DNA of 9,255 nt from Blastococcus sp. (GTDB lineage: Bacteria > Actinomycetota > Actinomycetes > Mycobacteriales > Geodermatophilaceae). Below the pieces are notes generated by a model. The model did no database searches. It worked only from the letters and a program-made list of their open reading frames with translations, and was not told the DNA's origin. The stretch covers positions 1 through 9,255 of the forward strand of contig JAOPUS010000385.1 of NCBI GenBank assembly GCA_025963345.1, written 5' to 3'. The translations under genes were made by a program, and so were the position numbers. Shown piece by piece: positions 1 through 6,528 of the stretch; within the stretch, counting starts at the first letter, position 1, and each line of letters opens with the position of its first letter.

Positions 1-5
1 TGGCC

Positions 6-2984
6 ATGCGGCCCCCCGTGCCGGTGCCGACGCTCTCGCGGCGCGCCAAGCTGGTTCTCGGCGCTGTCGCCGTGCTGCTCGTGCTGTTCACGGTGATCGG
101 GACGTTGACCAACGTCTACGTCGACTATCTGTGGTTCGACGAGACGCGGTACACCGAGGTCTTCTGGACCGAGCTGCAGACGCGTGCGCTGCTGTTCGCC
201 GTCGCCGGAGTCGCCACCGGCGGCCTGGTCGCGACGGCGGTCTACCTCGCCTACCGCTTCCGGCCGACGTTCCGCCCCATGTCGCTGGAGCAGCAGAACC
301 TCGAGCGCTACCGGCAGTCGCTGGAGCCGCGTCGCGGTCTGGTGCTCACCGCGGTCGCGGTCGTTCTCGGCCTGTTCGCCGGCTTCACCGCCCAGGGGAG
401 CTGGCAGACCTGGCTGGAGTTCCGCAACAGCACCGAGTTCGGCCGCACCGATCCGCAGTTCGGGATCGACCTGTCCTTCTTCGTCTTCGACTACCCGTTC
501 TACCGGCTGGCCCTGGGCTTCGCCTTCGCCATCGTGCTATTGGCGCTGATCGGCTCGCTGCTCACCCACTACGTGTTCGGCGGCCTGCGCCTGCAGACAC
601 CGGGGCAGAAGCTCACCGGTGCGGCCCGCGTGCAGCTGTCGGTCCTCCTGGGCCTGTTCCTGGCGCTGAAGGCGGTGGCCTACTGGCTGGACCGCTACGG
701 GCTCGAGTACTCCAACCGCGGCGAGGTCTTCCCGGGCGCGAGCTACACCGACGTCAACGCCCTGCTGGTGCCCAAGACGATCCTGGTCTTCGTCGCGGCC
801 GTCTGCGCGATCGCCTTCTTTGCCAACATCGTCGTCCGCAACTTCCTGCTGCCGGCCGCGGCGCTGGTGCTGCTGCTGATCTCCAGCCTGGTCATCGGCG
901 TCGCCTACCCGGCGATCGTCCAGCAGTTCGTCGTTCGCCCCAGCGCCGACCAGAAGGAAGCCCCCTACATCAAGCGGGCCATCGAGTCGACGCTCGCGGC
1001 CTATGGGCTCGACAACATCAACTACGTCGACTACGCGCAGAGCAGCACCGGCGACCAGGTCGACACCCAGGCCGCGCTGGCCGAGCTGCGCAACGACACC
1101 GAGACCATCCCGAACGCCCGGCTGCTCGACCCGAACGTGCTGTCGCAGACGTTCACGGCGCGGCAGCAGATCCGCAACGTCTACGGCTTCCCGGAGAAGC
1201 TCGACATCGACCGGTACACCCTGCCGGACCCGACGACCGGCGCGGACACGACCCGCGACTACGTCGTGGCCGTCCGCGAGCTCAACAGCGCGGGCCTGTC
1301 GGAGAACCAGGGCAGCTGGATCAACCGGCACACGGTCTACACGCACGGCAACGGCTTCGTCGCCGCGCCGGCGAACGAGGTCGTGGCCGGCCAGGAGGGC
1401 GGTGAGCCCAACTTCACGACCAAGGACCTGCCCACCACCGGCAACATCGCCGTCGACCAGCCGCGCATCTACTACGGCGAGCTGATCAAGCAGGGCGGCC
1501 AGGACGTCTACTCCGTCGTCGGGGCGCCCCAGGGCGCGGACCCGCGCGAGTTCGACCAGCCCGAGGACGGCTCGTCCCAGGGGCAGATCAACAACACCTA
1601 CGACGGCAAGGGCGGGGTGTCGATCGGCAGCTTCTTCCGCCAGCTCACCTTCGCCATCTACTACCGGGAGCGGAACTTCCTGCTCTCGAGTGCCGTCAAC
1701 GACTCCTCGAAGGTGATGTACGTCCGCGACCCCCGGGACCGGGTGGAGAAGGCCGCGCCGTTCCTGCAGGTGGACGGCGACCCGTACCCCGCGGTGATCA
1801 ACGGCCGGGTGAGCTGGATCCTCGACGGCTACACGACGTCGGACGCCTACCCCTACTCGGAATCGATGGAGCTGGGCGCGGCGGCGCAGGACTCGCTGAC
1901 CGGCTCCGGCACGACGGCGCTGCCCAACCAGCAGTTCAACTACATCCGCAACTCGGTGAAGGCCACCGTTGACGCCTACGACGGCACGGTGACCCTGTAC
2001 GCATGGAACGAGGACGACCCGATCCTGCAGACGTACATGAAGGCGTTCCCGGGCGTCGTCAAGCCGCGCAGCGACATGTCCGCCGAGCTGGTGAGCCACG
2101 TCCGCTATCCGGAGGATCTCTTCAAGCTGCAGCGGGACATCCTCACCCGGTACCACGTCGCCGACCCGGTCGACTTCTACAACCAGAACGACCGCTGGCA
2201 GGTGCCGGACGACCCGACCCGGGAGACCCAGGACGCGCAGCCGCCGTACTACATCCTGGCCCAGCGGCCGGGTGACGACGTGGCCAGCTTCCAGCTCACC
2301 AGCGCGCTGAACGCGTTCAACCGGGAGAACCTCTCCTCGTTCATCTCCGCCTCCAGTGATCCGAAGAACTATGGCGAGATCCAGGTGCTCCGACTGCCGG
2401 GCAACACCCCGTTCCGCGGGCCCCAGCAGGTGCAGCAGTCGTTCATCACGAACAACCAGGTCAGACCGGACCTGACGCTGTTCAACAGCCAGGAGTCCCG
2501 GGCGGTGTTCGGCAACCTGCTCACCCTGCCGATCGGCGGGAGCGGACTGCTCTACGTCGAACCGCTGTACGTGCAGGGGAGGGGGCAGAACTCCTTCCCG
2601 CTGCTGCAGAAGGTGCTGGTCAACTACGGCGACCGGGTCGGCTATGCCGACACCCTGACGGAGGCGCTGGACCAGGTGTTCGGCGCCGGGGCTGGGGAGT
2701 CGGTCACCAATGGCGGGACGACGCCCCCGACAGGGGGCAGCACACCGACACCGACGCCGACGAGCCCGACGACCGCCCCGCCGGACGGCGGGGGCGGCAC
2801 GGCCACGAACCCGGCGATGGATCAGGCGGTGACCGCCATCAAGTCGGCCCTCGACGCCCTGGCGACCGCGCAGCGCAGCGGCAACTTCGAGGCCCAGGGA
2901 CGCGCACTGGCGGACCTTCAGGCTGCGGTCAACGCCTACCAGAGCGCGCAGCAGTCCGCCGCGGCTGCGAGCCCGACCGGGTGA
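6..2984 (+). CDS. UPF0182 family membrane protein
   Basis: Large membrane protein of the UPF0182/COG1615 family, whose biochemical role is not established. From ATG at 6 it is 992 residues. Seven hydrophobic segments are visible in the first third (about residues 15-37, 59-83, 110-130, 165-188, 207-228, 256-276 and 280-305). A long polar region follows, probably extracytoplasmic, rich in Tyr, Asn and Asp. From about residue 900 to 937 there is a Gly/Pro/Thr-rich low-complexity linker, then a short Ala/Gln-rich helical tail that could form a coiled coil. This architecture and length are normal for actinobacterial members; Mycobacterium tuberculosis Rv0064 and Rv3193c belong to the family. The window opens two bases into an in-frame NTG codon followed by GCC, so the true start may be 6 bases upstream, just outside the window. 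It is followed by a hairpin and a tRNA gene, so it probably ends its transcription unit. Confidence 0.93.
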   Translation: MRPPVPVPTLSRRAKLVLGAVAVLLVLFTVIGTLTNVYVDYLWFDETRYTEVFWTELQTRALLFAVAGVATGGLVATAVYLAYRFRPTFRPMSLEQQNLERYRQSLEPRRGLVLTAVAVVLGLFAGFTAQGSWQTWLEFRNSTEFGRTDPQFGIDLSFFVFDYPFYRLALGFAFAIVLLALIGSLLTHYVFGGLRLQTPGQKLTGAARVQLSVLLGLFLALKAVAYWLDRYGLEYSNRGEVFPGASYTDVNALLVPKTILVFVAAVCAIAFFANIVVRNFLLPAAALVLLLISSLVIGVAYPAIVQQFVVRPSADQKEAPYIKRAIESTLAAYGLDNINYVDYAQSSTGDQVDTQAALAELRNDTETIPNARLLDPNVLSQTFTARQQIRNVYGFPEKLDIDRYTLPDPTTGADTTRDYVVAVRELNSAGLSENQGSWINRHTVYTHGNGFVAAPANEVVAGQEGGEPNFTTKDLPTTGNIAVDQPRIYYGELIKQGGQDVYSVVGAPQGADPREFDQPEDGSSQGQINNTYDGKGGVSIGSFFRQLTFAIYYRERNFLLSSAVNDSSKVMYVRDPRDRVEKAAPFLQVDGDPYPAVINGRVSWILDGYTTSDAYPYSESMELGAAAQDSLTGSGTTALPNQQFNYIRNSVKATVDAYDGTVTLYAWNEDDPILQTYMKAFPGVVKPRSDMSAELVSHVRYPEDLFKLQRDILTRYHVADPVDFYNQNDRWQVPDDPTRETQDAQPPYYILAQRPGDDVASFQLTSALNAFNRENLSSFISASSDPKNYGEIQVLRLPGNTPFRGPQQVQQSFITNNQVRPDLTLFNSQESRAVFGNLLTLPIGGSGLLYVEPLYVQGRGQNSFPLLQKVLVNYGDRVGYADTLTEALDQVFGAGAGESVTNGGTTPPTGGSTPTPTPTSPTTAPPDGGGGTATNPAMDQAVTAIKSALDALATAQRSGNFEAQGRALADLQAAVNAYQSAQQSAAAASPTG

Positions 2985-2989
2985 GGCGT

Positions 2990-3022
2990 GGGGGAGGGCG
3001 AGCAGGCCCCGCGCCCTCCCCC
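2990..3022 (+). terminator. GC-rich hairpin after the UPF0182 gene
   Basis: The G-rich run at 2990-3000 pairs with the C-rich run at 3012-3022 as a perfect 11-bp stem around an 11-nt loop, starting 5 bp after the stop codon. There is no T-tract, as is common for actinobacterial terminators. The right arm overlaps the place where the -35 region of the following tRNA promoter would lie. Confidence 0.55.
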
Positions 3023-3035
3023 CGCCACCGGCTGG

Positions 3036-3041
3036 TAGGGT
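3036..3041 (+). promoter_or_regulatory. -10-like element of the first initiator tRNA gene
   Basis: TAGGGT fits the actinobacterial TANNNT -10 pattern and lies 12 bp before the mature 5' end of the tRNA, so transcription would start close to the gene. No good -35 hexamer is visible at 17-18 bp spacing. The second tRNA copy has TACTGT at the equivalent place, which supports the call. Confidence 0.4.
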
Positions 3042-3053
3042 GGGATCTACCGA

Positions 3054-3127
3054 CGCGGGGTGGAGCAGCTCGGTAGCTCGCTGGGCTCATAACCCAGAGG
3101 TCGCAGGTTCGAATCCTGCCCCCGCTA
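3054..3127 (+). tRNA. Initiator tRNA-Met (CAT), copy 1
   Basis: A 74-nt cloverleaf without an encoded CCA end. The acceptor stem CGCGGGG pairs with CCCCGCT except at position 1:72, which is a C:U mismatch. The anticodon stem carries the three consecutive G:C pairs (GGG/CCC) next to the CAT anticodon. Lack of a Watson-Crick 1:72 pair and the three G:C pairs are the two established hallmarks of bacterial initiator tRNA, so this is tRNA-fMet and not elongator tRNA-Met. The T-arm is GCAGG-TTCGAAT-CCTGC and the discriminator is A73. It is identical in sequence to the second copy at 3839-3912. Confidence 0.97.
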
Positions 3128-3132
3128 CAACG

Positions 3133-3173
3133 ACGGAAGCCCGACCCCTCAGGGGTCGGGCTTCCGTGTTTCT
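3133..3173 (+). terminator. Intrinsic terminator after tRNA-fMet copy 1
   Basis: A perfect 16-bp stem (3133-3148 with 3152-3167) closes a 3-nt loop and is followed by a short T-rich stretch (GTGTTTCT). It begins 5 bp after the tRNA. Because the stem is symmetrical it could also stop transcription arriving from the minus-strand gene that ends at 3215, before that transcript runs antisense through the tRNA. Confidence 0.85.
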
Positions 3174-3214
3174 CAGGTTGTTCGCCGACTACCGCGTGCG
3201 GCGCCGGCTCGCCG

Positions 3215-3709
3215 TCAGACGGCGCTCAGGTACGCGGAGCGGCCGTCCAGCGGCTCGTGTCGCCGCGGCTCGGCCACCGGCTCGCGGGGCCGGCGGGGTT
3301 CCGCGACCACCGCAGGCTCGGCGACCACAGAGGGCTCGACGGCCCGCGCGGGCGGCGTGTGCGCGTGGGCCGGCTTCGCGGGGCGGGTGCGCATCCCGGC
3401 CAGCAGGGCGTGCGGACGGGTCGCGTCGTCCTCGTCCTCGTGGGGGACCGCCGCGATCGGTCGGCGCACGACGGCCGGGAAGGGCTCGCGACGCGGCGGG
3501 TGCTTGTGGTCGGGCAGGCGGAGGTCGGCGAGGTCCTTCCACGTGGAGTGTCGGAGGCCGTCCACACGGCAGCGCACGCGGGCGGCGACCCGACCGTTGC
3601 TCTCGTGCCGCCAGCCGATCAGCTCGCCGGAGTACCAGATTCCGCGGTGATGGATCTCCACGGGCTGTGGCTGTCCGACGAACATGCTCGTCGCCTCGTC
3701 CCACGCCAC
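3215..3709 (-). CDS. Small basic protein of unknown function between the twin tRNAs
   Basis: I do not recognise a named family. The 164-residue product has two parts. Residues 1-70 look folded, with aromatic and Gly residues spaced as in a small beta-barrel: GIWYSGELIGWRHE at 23-36, alternating R/V residues at 40-49, and TWKDLADLRL at 56-65. Residues about 70-164 are disordered, rich in Pro, Arg, Ala and His, with VAEP repeated three times. The folded part reads like real coding sequence, while the overlapping plus-strand frames are low-complexity Arg/Gly runs. The GTG at 3709 lies 7 nt after a TACAGT -10-like element (3722-3717) and would be leaderless. An alternative ATG at 3685 has GAGG 8 nt upstream and would give 156 residues. 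It is flanked by the two identical tRNA genes and transcribed against them. An SH3-like or nucleic-acid-binding role is only a guess. Confidence 0.7.
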   Translation of the reverse strand: MAWDEATSMFVGQPQPVEIHHRGIWYSGELIGWRHESNGRVAARVRCRVDGLRHSTWKDLADLRLPDHKHPPRREPFPAVVRRPIAAVPHEDEDDATRPHALLAGMRTRPAKPAHAHTPPARAVEPSVVAEPAVVAEPRRPREPVAEPRRHEPLDGRSAYLSAV

Positions 3710-3716
3710 GTGCCGG

Positions 3717-3722
3717 ACTGTA
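3717..3722 (-). promoter_or_regulatory. -10-like element of the small minus-strand gene
   Basis: On the minus strand this reads TACAGT, matching TANNNT. Transcription starting 7 nt downstream would begin at or next to the GTG at 3709, giving a leaderless mRNA, a common arrangement in actinobacteria. No clear -35 is seen. Confidence 0.35.
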
Positions 3723-3732
3723 AGCGGCGGTA

Positions 3733-3758
3733 CGCGCGCGCCCCGGAAGGCGCGCGCG
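3733..3758. repeat. GC inverted repeat upstream of the minus-strand gene
   Basis: A 10-bp alternating C/G arm (3733-3742) pairs with 3749-3758 around the 6-nt loop CCGGAA. It sits 11 bp upstream (minus-strand sense) of the TACAGT element and also lies upstream of the second tRNA promoter. It could be a regulatory site or a block between the divergent transcripts. No known operator is recognised. Confidence 0.5.
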
Positions 3759-3820
3759 GCCCTGGGGCCGGTGTGACGGGGCTGTCACGGGTGTCGTCCC
3801 ATCCGGGTCCCCAGGGCGTG

Positions 3821-3826
3821 TACTGT
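3821..3826 (+). promoter_or_regulatory. -10-like element of the second initiator tRNA gene
   Basis: TACTGT fits TANNNT and lies 12 bp before the tRNA 5' end, the same spacing as in the first copy. No clear -35 hexamer is present. Confidence 0.45.
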
Positions 3827-3838
3827 GGGTTCTACCGA

Positions 3839-3912
3839 CGCGGGGTGGAGCAGCTCGGTAGCTCGCTGGGCTCATAACCCAGAGGTCGCAGGTTCGAATC
3901 CTGCCCCCGCTA
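3839..3912 (+). tRNA. Initiator tRNA-Met (CAT), copy 2
   Basis: All 74 bases match the copy at 3054-3127, including the C1:U72 mismatch, the GGG/CCC anticodon stem, the CAT anticodon and the missing CCA end. Identity extends 8 bp upstream and 1 bp downstream of the tRNA, then the flanks diverge. It has a separate -10-like element and a separate terminator, so the two copies are independent transcription units. Multiple initiator tRNA genes are known in other actinobacteria. Confidence 0.97.
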
Positions 3913-3915
3913 CGA

Positions 3916-3951
3916 CGAAGGGCCCGGTCACGACGGTGACCGGGCCCTTCG
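3916..3951 (+). terminator. Hairpin terminator after tRNA-fMet copy 2
   Basis: A perfect 16-bp stem (3916-3931 with 3936-3951) with a 4-nt GACG loop, starting 3 bp after the tRNA. No T-tract follows, so it is a U-less (I-shaped) actinobacterial type. It separates the tRNA from the P450 operon. Confidence 0.8.
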
Positions 3952-3998
3952 CATGTCGGCGGCTCTTCGGGCCGCTCGGGTTCGGTCCGGGGCGTGTG

Positions 3999-4028
3999 TT
4001 GTGCATCACCGTCCCGAGTCTCTAGCGT
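3999..4028 (+). promoter_or_regulatory. Candidate promoter of the P450 operon
   Basis: TTGTGC (3999-4004) and TAGCGT (4023-4028) are separated by 18 bp and resemble -35 and -10 elements. The predicted start of transcription, about 4035, falls inside the palindrome at 4030-4047 and upstream of the ribosome binding site at 4054. This is a pattern match only. Confidence 0.35.
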
Positions 4029-4029
4029 C

Positions 4030-4047
4030 ACGGTCACTGTTGACCGT
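4030..4047. promoter_or_regulatory. 18-bp palindrome, candidate operator
   Basis: ACGGTCA and TGACCGT form a perfect 7-bp inverted repeat around a CTGT spacer. It lies directly after the candidate -10 and 6 bp before the Shine-Dalgarno, where a bound repressor would block transcription start. The size and symmetry suit a dimeric TetR- or GntR-type regulator. It does not match the KstR consensus, and no regulator gene lies in the window. Confidence 0.5.
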
Positions 4048-4064
4048 TTCGCTGGGAGGACCCC

Positions 4065-5357
4065 GTGTCCGTGGACGCCGTCGCAGGGCCGCCGCAGATC
4101 GACCTGGGCGGCATCGACCTGTCCGATCGCGACTTCTGGGTGTGCCCTCCGGCCGAGCGGCATGCCGTCTTCGACCTGCTCCGCCGGGAGAGCCCGTTCG
4201 CGTTCTTCGCCGAGCCCGAGGTGCCGATGCTCGAGCCGGGCCCCGGCTACCACGCCGTCACCCGGTACGCGGACCTGGACGCCATCAGCTCCCAGCCGAC
4301 CGTGTTCTGCTCCGGCGAGGGCGCGGTGTCCATCACCGACATCCCGGCCGACCTGAACGAGTTCTACGGATCGTTGATCAGCATGGACGACCCGCGGCAC
4401 GCCAAGATCCGCCGCATCGTCTCGAAGGTCTTCACCCCGCGGATGCTGGAGCAGCTCGTCGGCTCCGTGCAGCAGATCGCCCAGGATGTCCTGGCCGCCG
4501 CCCGGCGCAAGGCGGAGGCGGGCGACGGCAGCATCGACGTCGTCGCCGACATCGCTGCGCCCATCCCGCTGCGGGTCATCTGCGACATGATGGGTGTCCC
4601 CGACGAGGACCGCGCCCTGATCCTGGCCACGTCGAACATCGTGCTGTCCGGTGGCGACCCGGAGCTGATCGAGAACCAGGACGACCCGCTCACCGCGTTC
4701 CTCGAGGCGGGCATGGCGCTGGCCGGCGTGATGGAGCGGCTGGCGGCCGAGCGCCTGGAGCGCCCGACGGACGACCTCACCACTGCCCTGGTGAGGTCGG
4801 AGGTCGACGGCGAGCGGCTCTCGCACGCCGAGATCGCCTCTTTCTTCATCCTGCTGCTGGTCGCCGGCAACGAGACCACGCGTAACGCCATCTCCCAGGG
4901 CGTCCTCGCCCTGTCGGAGCACCCGGAGCAACGCGCCGGCTGGATGTCCGACCCGTCACTGACCCGGACCGCGGTCGAGGAGATCGTGCGCTGGGCCAGT
5001 CCCATCACCTGGATGCGGCGCACCGCTACCCAGGACGGCGAGCTGAACGGATTCCGGTTTCGGGTCGGCGACAAGTTCCTGCTCTTCTACGCCGCTGCCA
5101 ACCGCGACCCGGCCGTCTTCGCCGATCCGCACGTGTTCGACCTGGCGCGCGATCCGAATCCGCACGTCGGCTTCGGCGGACACGGCCCGCACTTCTGCCT
5201 CGGCGCACACCTGGCCCGGCGGGAGATCGCGGTGACGTTCGAGGCGTTGTTCGACCGGCTGCCCGACCTGGAGGTGACCGGCGAGCCCGACCGGCTCCGG
5301 TCGTCGTTCGTCAACGGCATCAAGCGGCTCCCGGCCCGGCTGACCGGCTCCCGATGA
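4065..5357 (+). CDS. Cytochrome P450
   Basis: A soluble bacterial class I P450 of 430 residues, a normal length, that would carry out a ferredoxin-dependent monooxygenation. All core motifs are present: the C-helix DDPRHAKIRR (108-117), the I-helix AGNETT (267-272) with the proton-relay acid and Thr, EIVR (306-309) as the ExxR motif, and the heme loop FGGHGPHFCLG (370-380) with Cys378 as the axial ligand. The GTG start has a strong Shine-Dalgarno (GGGAGGA, 4054-4060) four bases upstream. The stop codon overlaps the next start as ATGA, so expression is coupled to the ferredoxin that probably supplies its electrons. No transmembrane anchor is visible. The SMDDPRH and PHFCLGAHLAR segments recall the CYP124/125/142 and related actinobacterial groups that oxidise branched lipids or steroids, but the substrate cannot be assigned from sequence alone. 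Confidence 0.96.
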   Translation: MSVDAVAGPPQIDLGGIDLSDRDFWVCPPAERHAVFDLLRRESPFAFFAEPEVPMLEPGPGYHAVTRYADLDAISSQPTVFCSGEGAVSITDIPADLNEFYGSLISMDDPRHAKIRRIVSKVFTPRMLEQLVGSVQQIAQDVLAAARRKAEAGDGSIDVVADIAAPIPLRVICDMMGVPDEDRALILATSNIVLSGGDPELIENQDDPLTAFLEAGMALAGVMERLAAERLERPTDDLTTALVRSEVDGERLSHAEIASFFILLLVAGNETTRNAISQGVLALSEHPEQRAGWMSDPSLTRTAVEEIVRWASPITWMRRTATQDGELNGFRFRVGDKFLLFYAAANRDPAVFADPHVFDLARDPNPHVGFGGHGPHFCLGAHLARREIAVTFEALFDRLPDLEVTGEPDRLRSSFVNGIKRLPARLTGSR

Positions 5358-5548
5358 ACCGGGTGGAGGTCGACCGGGACCGCTGCGTGGGCTCGGGGAC
5401 GTGCGAGGCGCTCGCCCCGGCGGTCTTCGAGGTCGACGACGACGGCGTCCTGGCCGTCCTGCGCCCCGAGCCGGCCGACGAGGAGCTGCCCGACGTCCGG
5501 GACGCCGTCCAGGCCTGCCCGACCCGGGCGCTGACGCTGGCCGACTGA
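5354..5548 (+). CDS. [3Fe-4S]-type ferredoxin
   Basis: A small acidic electron carrier of 64 residues. The cluster ligands are Cys11 and Cys17 in CVGSGTC, and Cys55 in the CP motif near the C-terminus. The middle position, which would be the fourth cysteine in a [4Fe-4S] ferredoxin, is Ser14. This three-cysteine pattern is typical of the single-cluster ferredoxins encoded next to actinobacterial P450s, which pass electrons from a NAD(P)H-ferredoxin reductase to the heme. The ATG overlaps the P450 stop by four bases and has no good Shine-Dalgarno of its own, so translation is probably coupled. No reductase gene lies in the window. Confidence 0.94.
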   Translation: MNRVEVDRDRCVGSGTCEALAPAVFEVDDDGVLAVLRPEPADEELPDVRDAVQACPTRALTLAD

Positions 5549-5587
5549 CCCCGGAACAGCCGCCGAGGCCGAGAGGTTGCCGTCCGC

Positions 5588-5878
5588 ATGGAGATCACAG
5601 TCCGGGACAACCCGGAAGAGAGCCGCTACGAGATCCGGGACGGCGACCGGGTGCTCGGGTTCGCCGCCTACGAGCGCCGTGGCGATACCACCGTGTTCAC
5701 CCACACCGAAGTCGACCCCGACGCGGGACAGGACGGCCTGGGCAGCACGCTGGTGCGGGCCGCGCTGGACGACGTCCGCGCCCGCGGCGGTTCCGTGGTG
5801 CCGCAGTGCTCGTTCGTGCGCGGTTGGATCGAGCGGCACCCGGACTACGCCGACCTCGTGGCCGCTCCGAGCCGGTGA
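5588..5878 (+). CDS. Short GNAT-type N-acetyltransferase (YjdJ-like/COG2388), copy 1
   Basis: A 96-residue minimal GNAT-fold protein. The central strand FTHTEVDP (37-44) leads into an acetyl-CoA loop, GQDGLGS (47-53), and helix. The end holds the family signature PQCSFVRGWIERHP (72-85) with the conserved Cys74, Arg78 and His84-Pro85. Short COG2388 proteins of this kind lack the N-terminal half of larger GNATs, and their acceptor substrate is generally unknown. Start choice: the ATG at 5588 has AGAGG 11 bases upstream, which is rather far, and lies 39 bp after the ferredoxin stop. Its stop overlaps the GTG of the next gene as GTGA. It is a paralogue of the minus-strand gene at 8347-8694. The acetyl-CoA loop reads GQDGLG here but EGRGLG in the paralogue, so this copy lacks the usual Arg. 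Confidence 0.88.
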   Translation: MEITVRDNPEESRYEIRDGDRVLGFAAYERRGDTTVFTHTEVDPDAGQDGLGSTLVRAALDDVRARGGSVVPQCSFVRGWIERHPDYADLVAAPSR

Positions 5879-6528
5879 CGGCCCCGGACGTCGCCGACCA
5901 CGTCCTGGGGAACCGGGACGCGGCGGTCACCCTGTTCGAGTACGGGGACTACGAGTGCCCCTACTGCGCGGCCGCCGCGCCGGTGCTGCGGCACGTGGTG
6001 GAGGACTCCGGCGGGCAGGTCCGGCTGGTGTTCCGCAACTTCCCGGTCGCCGACCGGCACCCCTATGCGCTGACCGCGGCCCTGGCCGCGGAGGCCGCGG
6101 GCGCCCAGGGCGCCTTCTGGGAGATGCACGAGCTGCTCTTCGCGCGGCAGGACCGGCTCGACGACGCGGCGCTGCGCGCCTATGCCGAGGAGCTGGGGCT
6201 CGACGGCAGCCTGGTCGTGGGCGAGCCGGCGCAGGTCTTCGCGGACAAGGTCGAGGCCGACTTCGCCGCCGGGCTCGCAGCGGGCGTCGGCGGCACACCC
6301 ACCGTCTTCATCGACGGCCGGCTGTGGTCGGGCCGGGTGGAGGCCGGTGCTCTGCGCCGGGCGATCGGTAATGCCCCGTCGGGGCCGAACGGGTCAGCTG
6401 CGGACGGACGGCTGGACCCAGGGCCGCGGCGGCAGCGACGGTGGTCCCTCGGTCTCCGGCGAGCACAGCGAGAACCGCTCGCCGAGGACGCGGAGGAGGA
6501 CCACCCCGGCGACCGCTGCGGTGACTGA
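5875..6528 (+). CDS. DsbA-like thioredoxin-fold oxidoreductase
   Basis: A 217-residue product from the GTG that overlaps the previous stop as GTGA. The active site CPYC is at residues 28-31 in the context YGDYECPYC. The helical insert covers about 65-135, and the cis-Pro loop GGTPTVF is at 139-145 with Pro142. The fold is complete by about residue 165. No signal peptide or membrane segment is visible, so it is probably cytoplasmic, unlike classical DsbA. The sequence resembles the thioredoxin-like domain that many actinobacteria carry fused to the C-terminus of NhaA; here it faces nhaA tail to tail. From residue 174 on, the reading frame runs antisense through the last 135 bp of nhaA. That Arg/Asp-rich tail looks like antisense sequence, not domain. 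A TAA in another frame at 6369-6371 coincides with the end of the domain, so a stop codon may have been lost to a frameshift, or the assembly may contain an error there. Confidence 0.88.
   Translation: MTAPDVADHVLGNRDAAVTLFEYGDYECPYCAAAAPVLRHVVEDSGGQVRLVFRNFPVADRHPYALTAALAAEAAGAQGAFWEMHELLFARQDRLDDAALRAYAEELGLDGSLVVGEPAQVFADKVEADFAAGLAAGVGGTPTVFIDGRLWSGRVEAGALRRAIGNAPSGPNGSAADGRLDPGPRRQRRWSLGLRRAQREPLAEDAEEDHPGDRCGD

Noticed and set aside
537..2156. 539-codon minus-strand open frame
   Set aside because: Antisense shadow of the UPF0182 gene; Val/Arg/Gly/Asp-rich without domain features.
3040..3723. Plus-strand open frame starting at the first tRNA (and a similar one at 3825-4025), encoding a shared WSSSVARWAHNPEVAGSNPAP segment
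   Set aside because: The shared segment is simply the tRNA-fMet gene read as protein, a well-known artefact; the rest is low-complexity Arg/Ala/Gly antisense to the minus-strand gene.
3046..3913. Mobile island or integrase attachment site at the duplicated tRNA
   Set aside because: The repeats are full-length tRNA genes with individual promoters and terminators, and there is no integrase, transposase or phage gene between or beside them.
3189..4931. 580-codon minus-strand open frame spanning a tRNA and half of the P450
   Set aside because: It runs through the second tRNA gene, its terminator and antisense to P450; not a credible protein.
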